DNA from: Symbiotaphrina buchneri
Taxonomy: Eukaryota > Ascomycota > Symbiotaphrinales > Symbiotaphrinaceae
Direction of reading: 5' to 3'
Length of the DNA: 64,000 bases
NCBI GenBank assembly: GCA_001599915.1
Contig: BCIG01000006.1
Span: 682,001 to 746,000 of the forward strand
Below, in pieces: positions 1 to 12,429 of the stretch. The position numbers were made by a program, and so were the translations under genes. Within the stretch, counting starts at the first letter, position 1, and each line of letters begins with the position of its first letter. The notes under the pieces were generated by a model. The model saw nothing but the letters and a program-made list of their open reading frames with translations. It did no database searches and had not been told where the DNA came from.

Positions 1-562
1 GGCGCATAATGTGTCACGATCCAGGAAATCAACAGCAGTAACAATTGCGAGATTTGCAGGCCGGTGAGATTCGTACGATACATGTGATTGAAGGACTAGC
101 TCCTGGTTTCGTTGAAAGCGAGGGCGCTCGACAGCTGCAATGTCGATCAGAAGACAACAGGCGTAGTTCCTGGACAGCCGGGCTGGCAGCCGAAGTCAGC
201 ATGGATAAGCAGATGCGGTCGCTATCATGGTATGTCAGTTGAAGGACCGGTTGTCATTATTCGTAGATATTCACACTGAGCCGTATCAACGAATCAGTAC
301 GAGGAAAGGGGTCTGTCTCATGTTTAAAGGGAGCATGTGCATCGTCAGCCTAGCTTAGTCACCCGCAGCATAAGGCTTCTCGGCTTGTACACAAGCTATT
401 CTTAGACCATGGCCCGACGGGTGGATCACGGAGGTAAGCTACATCAAACTTAGGGAAGATAATGCACACGTTATCATACACGGAAACTTTCATTGCATCT
501 GCAATTTAGCATGCTAGACTATTTTGTACAGATCGGAAAAATGAGGAGAAAATCGAGACTTT
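1..562. other. Left edge, no gene supported
   Basis: This stretch lies downstream of the GABA transaminase gene, which reads leftward and stops at 563. It holds only short open frames (the longest about 65 codons at 45-242) with no family resemblance. It probably contains the 3' untranslated region of that gene plus intergenic sequence. Confidence 0.5.
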
Positions 563-2295
563 TCATGACTTGAGCAACTTCTCCACAGCTTCCAGCAAGA
601 TATCAGCTGCAGGGCACAATCAGTCAGCTCAGCCTGTCCATATCGCGAGTGATACTGAGGGTGGAAAGATGGAATGACTTACCATGATGTTTCTGGAATA
701 TCAACATCGGCCTCAGACGGACCGCTCGTTCTCCACTACCGCCAATGTTGATTCCAAAGCTCTTGGCCTTTTTCAGGAACTCATCTCTTCGGGGTGAGTC
801 GAAGGCAATAAAGGTGCCTTGGCCCTTTCCTCTCAAATTCTGGATTTCCTTGGGGTATTGTTGCTGGAGTCGGGCAAGCCCATCATACAGGTAGTCGCCG
901 ACCTGGGCCGTGTTCTCTACAAGGTTCAGGCGCTCGATTTCCTGGATGATGGCCCTGAATAGCAAGGCGCGTGCGGGGTCGCCCATCCACGTATTGAATT
1001 GACGGTATGCCTTGTTAGGGCGTAAGTCAGGGTTAGCATAGTAGTAGCCGGCCGTCTGAGCCTTCTTCGAAAAGGTCACCATATCGGGAGGAGAGGGAAG
1101 ATCCCAGTGCTCATGCGCCCATAGTTTGCCAGTAGCCCCAACACCAGTCTGGACTTCATCGACGATGAAAAGTATGTTATGCTTCTTGGTGAGCTCCTGC
1201 AGACCACGGAAAAAGGCGGGCGTAGCGTGGTTGTCACCCCCTTCGGATTGGACAGGTTCAATGATGACTGCTGCTACAGGGTTGTGCCATTCTTTGATCA
1301 ACTTCTCAGTCTCCTGTAGGCATCGTTGCTCTTCCCTAGCATTCTCTTCGACATGCTCCTCCAATGGGTACTTTAGCATTGGAAAGGGTGCCTGTGGCCA
1401 GTCAAACGCCGGGATATCGATTTTGTGGATGGGCTTGCTGCGGGTCGTGGAAAGGGTAGCGAATAGACGACCATGAAAAGCTGTACGGAAGGACATGATG
1501 GACATTTGCGGGGACCCAGGGGCTTTATTGTTCATTGTTGAGTCGATTTCCTCTGCGGTGAAGTCAACGTCAGGACCACCTCGCTCCTGCCGACGCTTCC
1601 ACATGAAAGCGGCCTTGTAGGCCAACTCATTGGCATCGGAACCTGCCAATGCTGTGAAAACTTGATCCAAGCCCTTCGGGGCGGCTTTGAGCAGGCCAGT
1701 GCTCAGAATCGAGGCCCAGTCGTGCTGTGGAAAATTTCCAAGTGCCGGTCGGTTGATCAAAGCGCTCGTCATTTCAGGGGACTTCGCTGCAGCTAGTAGT
1801 GAAGGGTTATTGTAGCCAACTGGTATAGATGCAATCTGAGCATAGCTACCCGGCTGTGTCAGTCTATTTTTGTCCACGTAGATCCAAAGGAGGTGTAAAC
1901 TGACACGTCCAACAACACGTTTCCATCGGGGTCAACAATACTACTCGAGGTCAGTCTTCTCCCTTCTGCACGTGATGTCGTGCGCCCTTCCATTCATGGT
2001 AGAGCAGCTGGAAGGGCGAGACGAACTAATTGCCTACGCTCTTCTGATAATTCGCGACCATGTTCAAGCTGCGCGTGTCAAAGACTTTGTCCAAATCTTC
2101 TATGATCTTCTGGCTTTCCGGGCCAGGAATCTGGGTCTTCACTTCAGGACCTGCCGGCTCATCTGCGAAGTAAGGTTGAGCGGCCGCCGTCGCCATTCTC
2201 CGCAGTGCGAAAGACGTCGTCGGCACCCGCACCTGTGCAGGCAGGCGCCCTACGACAGGGCGCAGCCTGGCTGCAGTTCTCGCAATTAGGACCAT
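563..2295 (-). CDS. gatA: 4-aminobutyrate (GABA) aminotransferase
   Basis: Class-III, pyridoxal-phosphate-dependent aminotransferase that converts GABA plus 2-oxoglutarate to succinate semialdehyde and glutamate, the first step of GABA catabolism. Four exons: 2295-2027, 1940-1905, 1845-683 and 606-563, joining in frame to 503 residues, a normal length for the family. Exon 2 is only 36 nt and restores the motif DPDGNVLLDVYAQIAS that is typical of fungal GABA-AT. Other hallmarks are NPVAAVIIEPVQSEGGD, FIVDEVQTGVG and the cofactor-lysine motif TFSKKAQTAGYY. The start at 2295 opens a Ser/Arg/Ala-rich leader of about 35 residues, which could be a mitochondrial presequence, although some fungal enzymes are cytosolic. 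The first donor (GTTCGT) is non-consensus. The intergenic side at 2296-3043 is the likely promoter. Identity is near certain; the targeting is inference. Confidence 0.95.
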
Positions 2296-3043
2296 CGTGA
2301 ATGCAGAGGGTCGAATATGCAGCGAGAGTGGACTGCGATAAGATGAAGCGGCGGGGTTAGCTACAGATAGCTGCTGCAGTTACCAATTGGCAATGCAGTG
2401 AATGCTGCACGGGCTGGTTGCTGGCAGCGGTCACGAAATCAATAACGGTAGGCAGTTTCTCAATTGACTCAGAGTTGAGGCTTTCCTTCTGGAGTGTCTG
2501 CCCACCACGACCTGGATAGTTATCAATGCTCGTTATTATTATTTAGGGTCCAGCTCCCAACAGCCTTACCGCCGTACGTCGTCGCACGGTTGCGACGTTC
2601 GGCCTCTGCAGCCTATCAGGGCGCACCAAAGCCCGAGTCGCATCGACTTGCCTATTTGACATGTTCAAAGCTCGACGGAGATGACCGCACCGATAGGCAC
2701 CTAACGATTATTTGCCTCAAGCTTTCTAGTGATACAGATTGTAAAGATGCCATTCGAATCTTTCTGCCTTCCTGTCTACGGAGTGTCTCCCTGAGGATTT
2801 AGCCTTAAATCTCGGAGTGATGGGTTATCGCATCGCCATGAAAACGCGCATTATCTGTGCAGGGACCGAAAACAAAAACTCCCCTTTTAAACCAAACGAA
2901 ACTCCCTAGATGCATCCATAACAGACGTGAAAGCTCAAGTTTCCTTGTCAACGCCATGGTTATGCAATGCAATTCAGAAAGTAGAGACACAAATGCGCCG
3001 TAGGACGCCCCACGGGTATCAGTCAAGTCAAAGGTCGCGGCCT
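2296..3043. other. Intergenic: gatA promoter and set2 3' flank
   Basis: This 748-base gap separates the start of gatA from the end of set2, both on the minus strand. It must carry the gatA promoter and the set2 3' untranslated region. I see no coding frame with family character. Confidence 0.5.
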
Positions 3044-6000
3044 CTAAGCACCTGTATGTATGCCAAGCCTTTGCACTTTTTCCGGAGTTACGTTATCAAA
3101 ATGCTCTGGACCATCTCGGAACGGCGCCGCAGCCTGAACCTTCGGCGCTGGTTGGGATTGAAAAGCCTCCGCCTCCTCTTCCATGGTCTCAGGTGCATCC
3201 CCGCCAGCCCTTGATTGAAGTCCAGCTCCCGTTGATCCCTGTCGGAAATCCTCGGTATCATGGGCTATGGAGTTGCTACTTTCCAACTCTGGATTGAAGC
3301 CACCATCACCGACACCGATCTCTATCGGTCTCCCACCGGGCGGAGGAGGTGGTGGGGGCGGTGGTGGGGTCTCAGATCTTTTCCTCTTATTGAGAGCAGA
3401 TTCGCCGTCTTGATCGGAAGAGCGGTCAGCGCTGTCTTCATCTTCCCTCTTACGCTTGTTGCTGTTGTCATCCCCAACTTTCTGAGATGGGCTTGATGCC
3501 GTGGCATTGTCCATTCCCATCTCGTCCGGCCCAGGAGATATGTCTTCCATGGGCTCGACGTCGCTGATATATCCGGACTGGTCGCCTGTGTCCCTTGGAG
3601 CCGATTCCATGGGGCCCGAATTATGGCAATCCTTTCCATTATGATCAGTCTTCTTCTTATCATGTTCTCTTTTCTTCGCCACAGCTTTATCGAAGAACTC
3701 TTTGACGAATTTCTTGACTTGTTTTTCCTGACGAGACGAAATTTGTGTTGGGTCATCCACACGGTTATTCTTGAAATCAGAATTCACAATTTTCTTGGAC
3801 ACCTAGGAAGACGAATCGGCATTAGAGAGACTGTTTCGGTATCCTACTTGAGTAAGCTTACCTCTTTCGCAAACCTCTTCAAGTCATCACGCGGCAGCCT
3901 AGATTTGAATTTGTCCATGATGTATTTCACATGGGGAAACAGCTGGGTGACGAAGGTGAGTGTACGGCTACATGATTGGCACGGTAGCACTCACTGTGTT
4001 TTCATACAGCTTCTTTTTCTTCTCTTCACTGTATGACCTCCACTTCTCATCCTTCCGAGGCTTTTTTGGGTCCTGCATACTAGTTTCTTCGACCGCAGTT
4101 GCAGGGGTCTTTTCTTTGGGGGTAGCGGCTTTCGTGATGCTGTCTATAATTTCCTGAAGCTTCTTGTCTGCAGAGATCGCCCTTGGTGGAGGGGGAGGCT
4201 GCGTCGCCGGCGTAGTGGGTCTAACCCAAGTGCTTTCACCCGACGCACTATAGTAATAAGCGTTCCCATTGTTGTTTGCCTGGAACCAACCGGGCGGTAA
4301 GGGGGGCGGTCCACGACGATAAGGCGGCCTGAAGGATCCGCCAAGGAATTGTGTATTACGCTGGGGGAAGTTCGCCCTGGGCCCGGTAGGCGTCGAAGGA
4401 CCGCGCGGGGCCTCTAGGGATCTTGACCTCGAGCGTGACTTTGAACGCTCTTTTCGCTCATCCCTCGTCGATTCGCGCCGCCCAGGTCGTTCTAGACGCT
4501 CTGAAGGAGCGGCATTCGCATCTCTTTTCTTTCGAGGGATTCTATAGCCAACTTCAAGAGTGCTCCAATCCTTCAGTAAAGCAGCAGCTCGTTCCTGAAC
4601 CTGGTCATTGCCAGAAGTCAACAGAGCCTCGACTGTGGCCTCGATTTTCGAGTCTGCTATTTTGTTTCTCGTCAAGCGCGGGAAGTGATCGAGAATATCT
4701 AGCACCTGCAGGACGACGTTGGAGTCCTCTTTCCAAAGACTCAACTGCGTGTTCATGATTTGATAACCATGCATCTTCACCACTCGATTCCGGACGCGCT
4801 CATCTTCACAGCGCTGAATCCGGCTGAGGAGCTTCACAGTGATCCATTTCTCCTTACACTGCATCAGGGTCGCCATGACTTTGGTAACACCATCCTCGTC
4901 GAGAGATTTCGGCTGCACGTTGTTCACATATTCCTCATCATCTTCGCCAGCCTTCTTCTTTCTTGGTCTCTTCGAGACTGCTGTATCCCAACTCTCCCCG
5001 TCATCAATGCCCAAGGCCTCTATAGTCGTATGCGACAGTTTCGTAGCACGCTCCGTCTGTGTCTTTCCGCCGATATATCCAGTACAGTTTGGCTCACCAC
5101 AATAGCAAGGCTGCGGGTCGGCTCCATAACGGTCAACATTGTAGTTGAAAACGAGCTCCTCCCCGGCTTTGATATTGCGCTCCGCAAAGATGCCCATGCG
5201 CAGCTTGTTTCCTACCACCCACTTGTCCACGTAGCAGTTCGGGTTGCAAGAATGATTGCAGAAGCGGCCCAGGTTGCCTTTCTTCGTGGCGTCAACAAAT
5301 TCGCCCTTGCTCAACGACATGAAGTAGAAGTGCTTGATTCCTTCCTCGTCGTACTGTCTCATCCTTCTCCGGAAGTTGACCTCGTTAATGACTTCACCAA
5401 CATATTCGAAGATGAAATCGTTCGCACGTAAATCCGCATTTGCCCGCAGACCGTACCCTTTCTTTTCTGTCTGTATGACCGATACATCAGCGTATTGCTT
5501 CCGCTGGAACCTTTGGTTTTGACATTCGGAACCACAGTTGCAGTCATCGTCAATGCATTCCATCTTCGTCGCTCGGTTGATGCAGTCGGAATCCTCCCCG
5601 CAAGCGATATTCATCTGCGTCTTCGGGTCTGTTCATGTGGTCAGCATCAACGTCCTAGGAACGATATGGCCGCTAGCTGCCACTGGAAGTCTCCTTACCC
5701 CATTCCTCAGCACACTCACACCCCATGGAGTCCTGCTGCGAGTCCCCCATGTATTTATTGCCATATATGCATCCATCGATGACCTGAAAGGCAGTCATAG
5801 ACTCGCTAGTCTTGTCCGGTAGATGATCAAAAAGCGGTGGTGGCCGGGTCACAATTTTCTGCGATGCCTTTCGTGAAAGTTTGGGCGGCTGGCCAGGTTC
5901 CATCTTCAACTCAATGTCTCCTCCCACGGTCTCTTCCACATCGACCTTCAGTGCTGATGTGGAGCTCATAAGATCATCTATCTTGACCTGCGTTGAAGTA

Positions 6001-6212
6001 TTAAGGTCGTCATCTGATTTCGACTTGATCTCGGAAGGTGAGCGTATGCCAGTGGGTGATAATCTTTCTTCCTTCACATTGGCGATGTAGGCCGTATGCC
6101 GGGAAGGGCCCTGGGATACGGCTCCTTCCTCGTGGTCCATATTCTTCGCTGAATGCTCCATGGACTCCTCCTTCAGACTACCATCCCCGTCCGACATGAT
6201 TTCGACGCCCAT
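3044..6212 (-). CDS. set2: Histone H3 lysine-36 methyltransferase Set2
   Basis: Deposits methyl groups on H3K36 during elongation by RNA polymerase II. Exons 6212-5699, 5628-3995, 3942-3862 and 3802-3044 give 995 residues. Domain order matches Set2: Cys-rich AWS (about 163-210, beginning at GCECAEEWG), SET (about 215-335, with NHSCNPNC near 296 and the FNYNVDRYG motif), post-SET with CYCGEPNC near 346, a helical TFIIS-N-like middle, a WW domain near 600 ([16 protein letters not shown]), and a C-terminal SRI region (about 700-800) that in the family binds the Ser2/Ser5-phosphorylated CTD. The 81-nt exon 3 encodes the core of the SRI helices. A ten-proline run and an acidic/basic tail follow. 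The start could be 6212 or the next ATG at 6197. Transcription is divergent from the AT-hook gene at 9301. Confidence 0.96.
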
Positions 6213-9200
6213 CCAGGATGCGACTTATGCGCGGTGGGTGGAGGTTGGAGTCCAAGCGGTAGGCGGTTTAGCGACAAGCCCACCACAAAGGAATACCCGG
6301 GAGCTGCTTTGCTTTCACCTCTGCACCAACAAATTTGCACAGGCCCCAGAGATTGTGCACGTGGACTGTTCCCTGCTGCAGCATAGGCTTCCTTGGAAAG
6401 GTTTCTCAGTCTGGGTTGATCGAGCAGATGACGGGTGACTGAGGTGGAATAACCTCGTGACGGAAGGAGGTGCAAAAAGACGTCCGACCAATGACACCAA
6501 GGGCCAAAGTAACCTGAGTCTGAAGGAGTGAATATAAATGAAAAGAGAGTGGCTTGCTATGTGCAGGGCAAAAGCCTTGTCGACGTCGCTACAACAGACA
6601 GAATCCAGTTCGCATATGGGACATGACCAGCGACAATGTAGGTTAAGCGGCGACTTGAGGTCTTGACATTCCGGAGGTGGTCAGTTTGGCGTAGATCCGA
6701 TGCTATGACAATTAGTCAACAACAGTGAATGAGGCCTGCCTGATGCTGGTGGGAAGAGGCTGGTAAAGGGTGAAGGGCAGGTCAGCTGTAGAGGCTTAAA
6801 GTAAAAGCTACGACATTTTGGTCGACCACCCTCTAGGTCTATACGGCGCTCCTCTCCATGGCGCTCCCTCACAGCTCTACCTAAATCCATTCCTCGGCTA
6901 ATGATGGAACAAGAAAGTCTTCGGGACCTCACAATAGTGATTATTGAGTTGATGCTTTCATAGCAAATGCAAGTAACTAACACAGGTGGCCCCATCAAGG
7001 AACTTCTTCTGAAGATCTATGCTGGCGTGGTGCTCAAGCCGCGCGCTGACTGTGTCCGCTCCAAATGGGGTTTCTGGGCGGAGGAACATGTCTAAGATGC
7101 CCTGGACTCGAGTATACTCCATCAAGAATTGCACTTGATCCCATTAGATCTTGAAAGTGACTCCTCACAAAGAGATCTGTATTATCTTGAGTAAGCATGC
7201 AAGTAGAAGGCATATCCTCAACTGCTTGCTCTGTGTGACAATCTGCGCCGCCAACGACCATTTGCAAATGTTTCCGATAGTGGCCGCGGTGTCCCTGTCT
7301 GGGACAACGAATTGGACCATTTTTGTCCGCTTCACAAGGTCTTCGGCATCTTTGCAAATTGATTGGCATGGAATAGGGTTTGACGACGTGGCTCTGCAGC
7401 AGACAGCACTGGCGAGACCGCGCAGTCAGACCGCCAAAGCTTCCTAATGACCTTGATCTGCCTTCTATAAAAATGGTCATCTTCCTCTCCGTAGAGCTGC
7501 CGCAGACGCCATCGTCGAACATTGATATGAGATCCGCCCTGGCCCATTCTACCAGTCTCTGCGCAGCCCGGGTGCGCTGTTCGACGACATAAGCTTCCTT
7601 ACCCTCAAGCCGGCCGCTATGAAACGTGCAATAACACTATCCACAATGCACCGATACGTGACCAGATCTTACCGATCCCTGGAGGCTAAACCAGCGATTT
7701 CTACTTTCAAGCTGTTGCCCAAGACGGGGACAATAACTTAAAGAAGCGGACTATGTGACAAAGTCGTCGTCGCTGTCGGGCTTCGTCGCATCCTGATATG
7801 CTCATGAACCTTGCGGGGTGTTGTTCGAAGCTTGGTTCGTTTGTCAGTGCTGATTGGCTCATAGGCTACCTGCTTCAAGACCTATCATTGAAAAGGATGT
7901 TGGATATCATTGGTCCGAAGCACCCTTTCGCTGGCCGCATGCAAGGCGACGTTTGTTTATGGTTCTCGGTCAACTTGGAATATCACCATCTGGCCGCCGT
8001 GTACAGCCAGCAAAATAGCCCCAGACGGGCGGGTTCTCACGGCTTGGGATCCGCGGGAAATTGCCTGCAGCAGAGAACCAAGATGGCAGACGCGGGAAGC
8101 GAAGCATGCATGCATCCGAACCAGGTTTTATCGACGGGGAACATGCAGTTCCCGAAGCAGGCGGAGTGCACGGGACCCTACCTAGCAGCAAGTAAGAAAA
8201 GGACAGTAAGGTACCTAATGCACCGCACTCGAACTCGACCGGCTAGAAGAGTAAGGTAGAGGATTGGTGAGTGAAGAAGAAAGAGAAGGTAACCGGCATG
8301 TCCTGAATCCTGAATGGGCAGGGCTCGCGAGAAATCCTTGGAGCATGAGCATAATGAATTGAATGCACGAATAGATGGACAAACGCCGCATCAAGCAGTA
8401 CGGTCATTATGATGGATCTTGCGGGGCTTACACAACCACCCCGAATTTCGACCAGACGAACCAACGAAGCTTGAAGCAGATGATGCTGGGCATGAATGGC
8501 TGTCGAGGAACAAGTTACCTTGTGTTTTGTCACTTACTACCTACCGCGAGGCAGGCAGGTGCGAGTGGTCCTAGGTACGAGAAAGCTAAGTAGTAGTGCC
8601 GGTTTGGTTTGGTGTTGGGGTTCTGGGTTTAAGGAGGACCTTACCTGGCTAAAAGCTGCGGTGCAGTCAAGCGCTGGGGAAATCCAAGTGTCTTGTCTAC
8701 CCCTTTACCTGGCGGACAACAACCTGGAACAGTCACTCCCCGCCTGCTGCATGTGGCATTGCGGCATCCATTATTTCACGCACCAATTCTGTTGGTTCTG
8801 GGATTCCGTATCCCCCACGCTCATTTAATCTGATGTTCTGGTCTGCCTGATCATCTCTATTTGTTTTTCTGCATACGCAGTAAAGGAGCTCCCCTCTGGC
8901 TTGCGAGATCCGGAACCACACCCTCTCACCCTCGTCGTATTCCTTCTACTACAATCCGTCCTCTCCAATCGCGTCTCTCGTTTTGCAGACTTCTATGCGT
9001 CCTGCCGAGCCATGAGTTACTGCATGTGCTTTTCTAACCTTGTTGCAGCAGATTAGCCGCATCAGCACTGCTCGATCTAACCAGCCTGCACCGCTGGTCC
9101 TCGTTGCGGGCAGCTTCTACGATCGTCCACTACGAATGCGCAAAAACTGTCTGCAAGAAGGCGTCCGTGTCCTAGTGCCCTGTCACTCTCCGAAGTCTAT

Positions 9201-9300
9201 CATCCGTCGGCGCGCTCTGGCGAGTTAGACTTGAAGAGCCTACACATCCTGTTTTGGTGGTCGATCCAAAGATTTACGCGTCCGACACGTTGCCGGACTT
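6213..9300. other. Long intergenic region between set2 and an AT-hook gene
   Basis: About 3.1 kb between two divergently transcribed genes. There are several open frames of 90-160 codons on both strands (for example 7034-7522 minus and 7798-8259 plus), but none shows a recognisable domain, a good intron pattern or a protein-like composition. Stretches near 8860-9000 are pyrimidine-rich, as in fungal promoters. I treat it as regulatory and untranslated DNA; a small orphan gene cannot be excluded. Confidence 0.45.
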
Positions 9301-10354
9301 ATGTTTCATCATCATGGTGGATCCGGTGTCCTGGAGATGCCATGGTCAGAGGCCGAAAAAGTGAGTATATCCAGGCATCACAGTGCGATGACCGCAGCGC
9401 TTGGATCGTCGGTGTAGGATACGGCTGACCGGTCAAACAGCGATGGCTTCTGGGCGAGATATTGAAAGATGATCGGATCTCCATTGGTTCTTTGCTTGAC
9501 CTCATTCGAAGTTCCAAGCTCGAGCCTAGTTGGAACAAAATCATACCCCCACCAGGTGAGCTACTATAGCTGGTGTCTTTCTTCTCACAACGCGTCGCAT
9601 CCATATCTCCTCGTGGCTTGTCACAGTCGTATGACCGGACGAGAGCTATCTACACTGAGATTACTGCATGACACATGGTCCTGAAAACTGAGGTTATCGG
9701 TTAGGTCGATCAGTCGGGTCCTGTCAGACTGCCTATTATAATATAAGTACGACCGAAGCTTCAGGCCCCTCGACCGACCGTCGTGAGCTCCAACCGCCTG
9801 GCCGAACTGGCAGGCCCCCAAATGAGAAAAAGCGATCTTTCGGCACATTCGAAAGCATGGCGCTTGAGCCGCGACCTCTCCAACCACGGATTTCGGGATT
9901 CGCGGCTGTCAACAGCCCGCCAGTATTCTCATTTCAGGCCGTGAATACCAGTGAAACGCCGAAGAAAAAACGTGGTCGCCCAACTAAAGAGGAGGTTGAA
10001 GCCCGAGCGGCTGCTGCTGCTGCTCGTGGAGAAATCTATCCCCCGCTGAAAAGACTGTCCAAAGCAGCCCAATCACCCCAGCATACTCCAGAGCTCGTGA
10101 AAAATCCGGATCCATCATTTAGGCAGTCGACCGTCAGTCAGGATACGAAAGCAGATCCAAGTGGCCCTGAAGCTCCAGGGAAGGATAATTTGGAAGTTGT
10201 TGATCATCCAGTCCCGGCCTACAAGCTCGCGGGGATTGAGACGTCCCGAACCAGCCAGTCCAGCCCTACTCCAGCACGTGTGGCATCGAGTCCTGCCAGC
10301 GGAGCAGTAGTCCAAGGCGCGGTCGACACAGACCCTCATCATCCCCCTCCCTGA
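9301..10354 (+). CDS. Small AT-hook protein with N-terminal helical segment
   Basis: I assemble three exons, 9301-9360, 9441-9555 and 9765-10354, into a 254-residue protein. The first two exons are too short to stand out alone. They encode a segment beginning MFHHHGGSGVLEMPWSEAEK, then helical sequence rich in Leu and Ile. This resembles the MPWS-AEKR-type, Myb/SANT-like start I recall from fungal AT-hook proteins, but no search was possible. Exon 3 carries two AT-hook-like motifs, GRTGRPPNEKKR (about 75-86) and KKKRGRPTKEE (about 123-133), expected to grip the minor groove of A/T-rich DNA, followed by a Ser/Pro-rich disordered tail. Splice sites are GTGAGT/CAG and GTGAGC/CAG. Probably nuclear; target genes unknown. 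The last intron (209 nt) is the weakest part of the model. Confidence 0.72.
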
Positions 10355-11341
10355 AAGCTGGGTTACGTCCACAACACAGGTGACAGGGTTTAGACCGGCA
10401 TTGGACGCCTATGGAGACCTTCAATGACTAATGAGATTACGATGTGCTATAGAACATATCTCCACGCAGCCAGTATAAGTAAGTAAATCTACGGGTATGG
10501 ACAGTCGCAGTCCTCGTAACCTCGGCCTGCTCGTCTATGATCGTGAGAGACCGACGGAATCCGCTGGGCAGCATTTCGTGGTGAATACGTCAAATCACCT
10601 AGCTCCTTGTTCTGGAGCCGTAGCGGTGGTCACGACAGCAACGCCGCCAAAGATACTATATGACGGCTGTAGGCAGGCATAACCACGCTAGCCAGACCTG
10701 TATTCTACGCTTTACTATCAGGCTCCACGAAAGATTACGCTTGATCTCGCCAGGGGACCCCGCACCGGGCACTATGATAGTCTTTTGGCTCAACTGCAAG
10801 AAGCCCCCTTCAAGCAAATAAATCCGGGACGGGTCACAGCTATTGGCCGAGCATGCCAAGGTGTAGGAGATTGCTGTGATGCAACTATAGAAAGTATGGG
10901 CACTCTGTCCGATGCCTGGATCCATCAATCGGGTCGGAAGCATGCAGTAGACGGTTATCGTAGAACATTCTACAAATGAGAAAAGTTGTGCACGCATTGA
11001 CCTATATACTTCAGTCGGTAGATTCACAGAGTCAAGTCCTGCGTGACCAGTTGGATGGGATACTTTGTAACTCTTTCTTGCAAATTGACCACGTGAAGTG
11101 AGGGTAAGATCGAATACATGCCAGGAGACCAAATTGCCTGTGCTGCAGCTTCTGGATTTGATGAACCCTTTCGGGAGGACAGCCACATGTCAGATCGAGT
11201 CTAAAGCAGTGTAGAGCCCGCAACCGGGCATATCAATCGCCCTATGAGCAGCAATGGATTCAACCATCAACGCCAGCGCGCCATGCTCTCCAAGCTCCCA
11301 ATGCTTCCGATGCTAAAGTCAACGAGTACAGTCGAAGAAGG
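10355..11341. other. Intergenic between convergent AT-hook gene and tif6
   Basis: Nearly 1 kb between the 3' ends of two converging genes. A minus-strand frame at 10656-11186 (176 codons) is open but has no family character and lies where both genes' 3' untranslated regions are expected. No repeat or RNA gene seen. Confidence 0.45.
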
Positions 11342-12429
11342 CTAGTAGAACGACTCCACCATCGCATCCTTGTTCGTAGTGTTGATTGCACTTGGTCCCA
11401 TGCCCTCCCCAAGGCGGAAGACCGACTCAACCACCGAAAGCTCGGTAGCCGTGGTATCGAGGCCTGCATAATATGTGAGCTTGACATCCCAACCGAGCGC
11501 ATCCCAGGACACTGGGGACATACCTGTGACTGCCAACCAGTCGTTTACTACCATGCCGGCTCCCACAACAGGGGAACCACGGTTGACGCTTCCTGCCACG
11601 AGCGGTACCTGGAGCAGGCTTGAGAGCTCATCCTGGTCCTGGATTGACGTCTTCGGATGGACAAGGCCACCTTGGTTACTTAGCGACATGTATGAGCCCG
11701 TCAATACATTGTCTGCGATCGTTTGCCGGAATACTTCGACACCCAGAACATCGGCCACACTGAGATTGCCCGTCAGTCGAGACCAAGGCCAAAAGAAAAG
11801 AGAAGATGGGCATCTGCAAGCATGGGGAGTGGGGGCTTCCACTGACATTTCCTCCGTCTCCCTCTCGATATCAGGGTGCACCAGTGCCACATGGTCGTTG
11901 CAGCATATGACATTTCCCAGGGCTGATAGGCGCTCCTCTATCCGCTGTATCTTGACGTCGTCTGGGAGCGAGTTCCGTAGGTGTTGAAGCTCTTGATCAG
12001 TCGTCGACGTTGGAACAAGGAGACCTTTCCGGTTACTGGTTTGCGAGGCAGTAAGAATCAGCAGGGAGTCCTCCAAGCCGCGATTTTCATGGTTGCTTGA
12101 CCTACCCCGCAGTGAGCCTGCCCACTATCCTAGTACCGGCTATCGTTGCATGGCAGACGGGTATGACATCTTGGAGCTCGGCTTCGAACACACTGCGTAG
12201 AAGTCACATGTAAGATACTGGCCGGATCTCAAATCACACCATGTGGCGGTTACCTGTAAAAGTTCTCCGAAGCGCCAACAGCCACGAGCGCATATGAGTT
12301 TGTGAGCGTTGCAAAGACTCCAACCCTTGAAAAAGTGGCAAGTCAGTATATGCCGTGTATGCTCATCAAATCGGTAGGGAACAGATTTGCTCACTCGTTA
12401 CTGTTCTCGAATTGAGCGCGAAGAGCCAT
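11342..12429 (-). CDS. tif6: Eukaryotic translation initiation factor 6 (Tif6)
   Basis: Ribosome anti-association factor: it binds the 60S subunit face, blocks early joining to 40S, and is needed for 60S biogenesis in the nucleolus. Six exons (12429-12395, 12325-12254, 12192-12106, 12035-11847, 11759-11524, 11463-11342) join in frame to 246 residues, the length usual for the family. Family motifs appear in order: [110 protein letters not shown] and the C-terminal [13 protein letters not shown]. The protein folds as five repeated subdomains (pentein fold). The introns are 48-89 bases and two are readable through, so an intronless reading would insert wrong sequence. Identity and exon structure are very secure. 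Confidence 0.96.

Noticed and set aside
4760-5431. 223-codon plus-strand frame inside set2
   Set aside because: It is antisense to the SET domain exon, whose conserved motifs on the minus strand explain the base pattern.
7798-8259. 153-codon plus-strand frame in the set2 intergenic region
   Set aside because: No domain, no splice context, and mixed composition; alternative frames are equally long nearby.
10656-11186. 176-codon minus-strand frame
   Set aside because: It lies between two converging genes and has no recognisable motif; likely untranslated region.
11475-11987. 170-codon plus-strand frame over tif6
   Set aside because: It is antisense to well-supported tif6 exons and crosses their introns.
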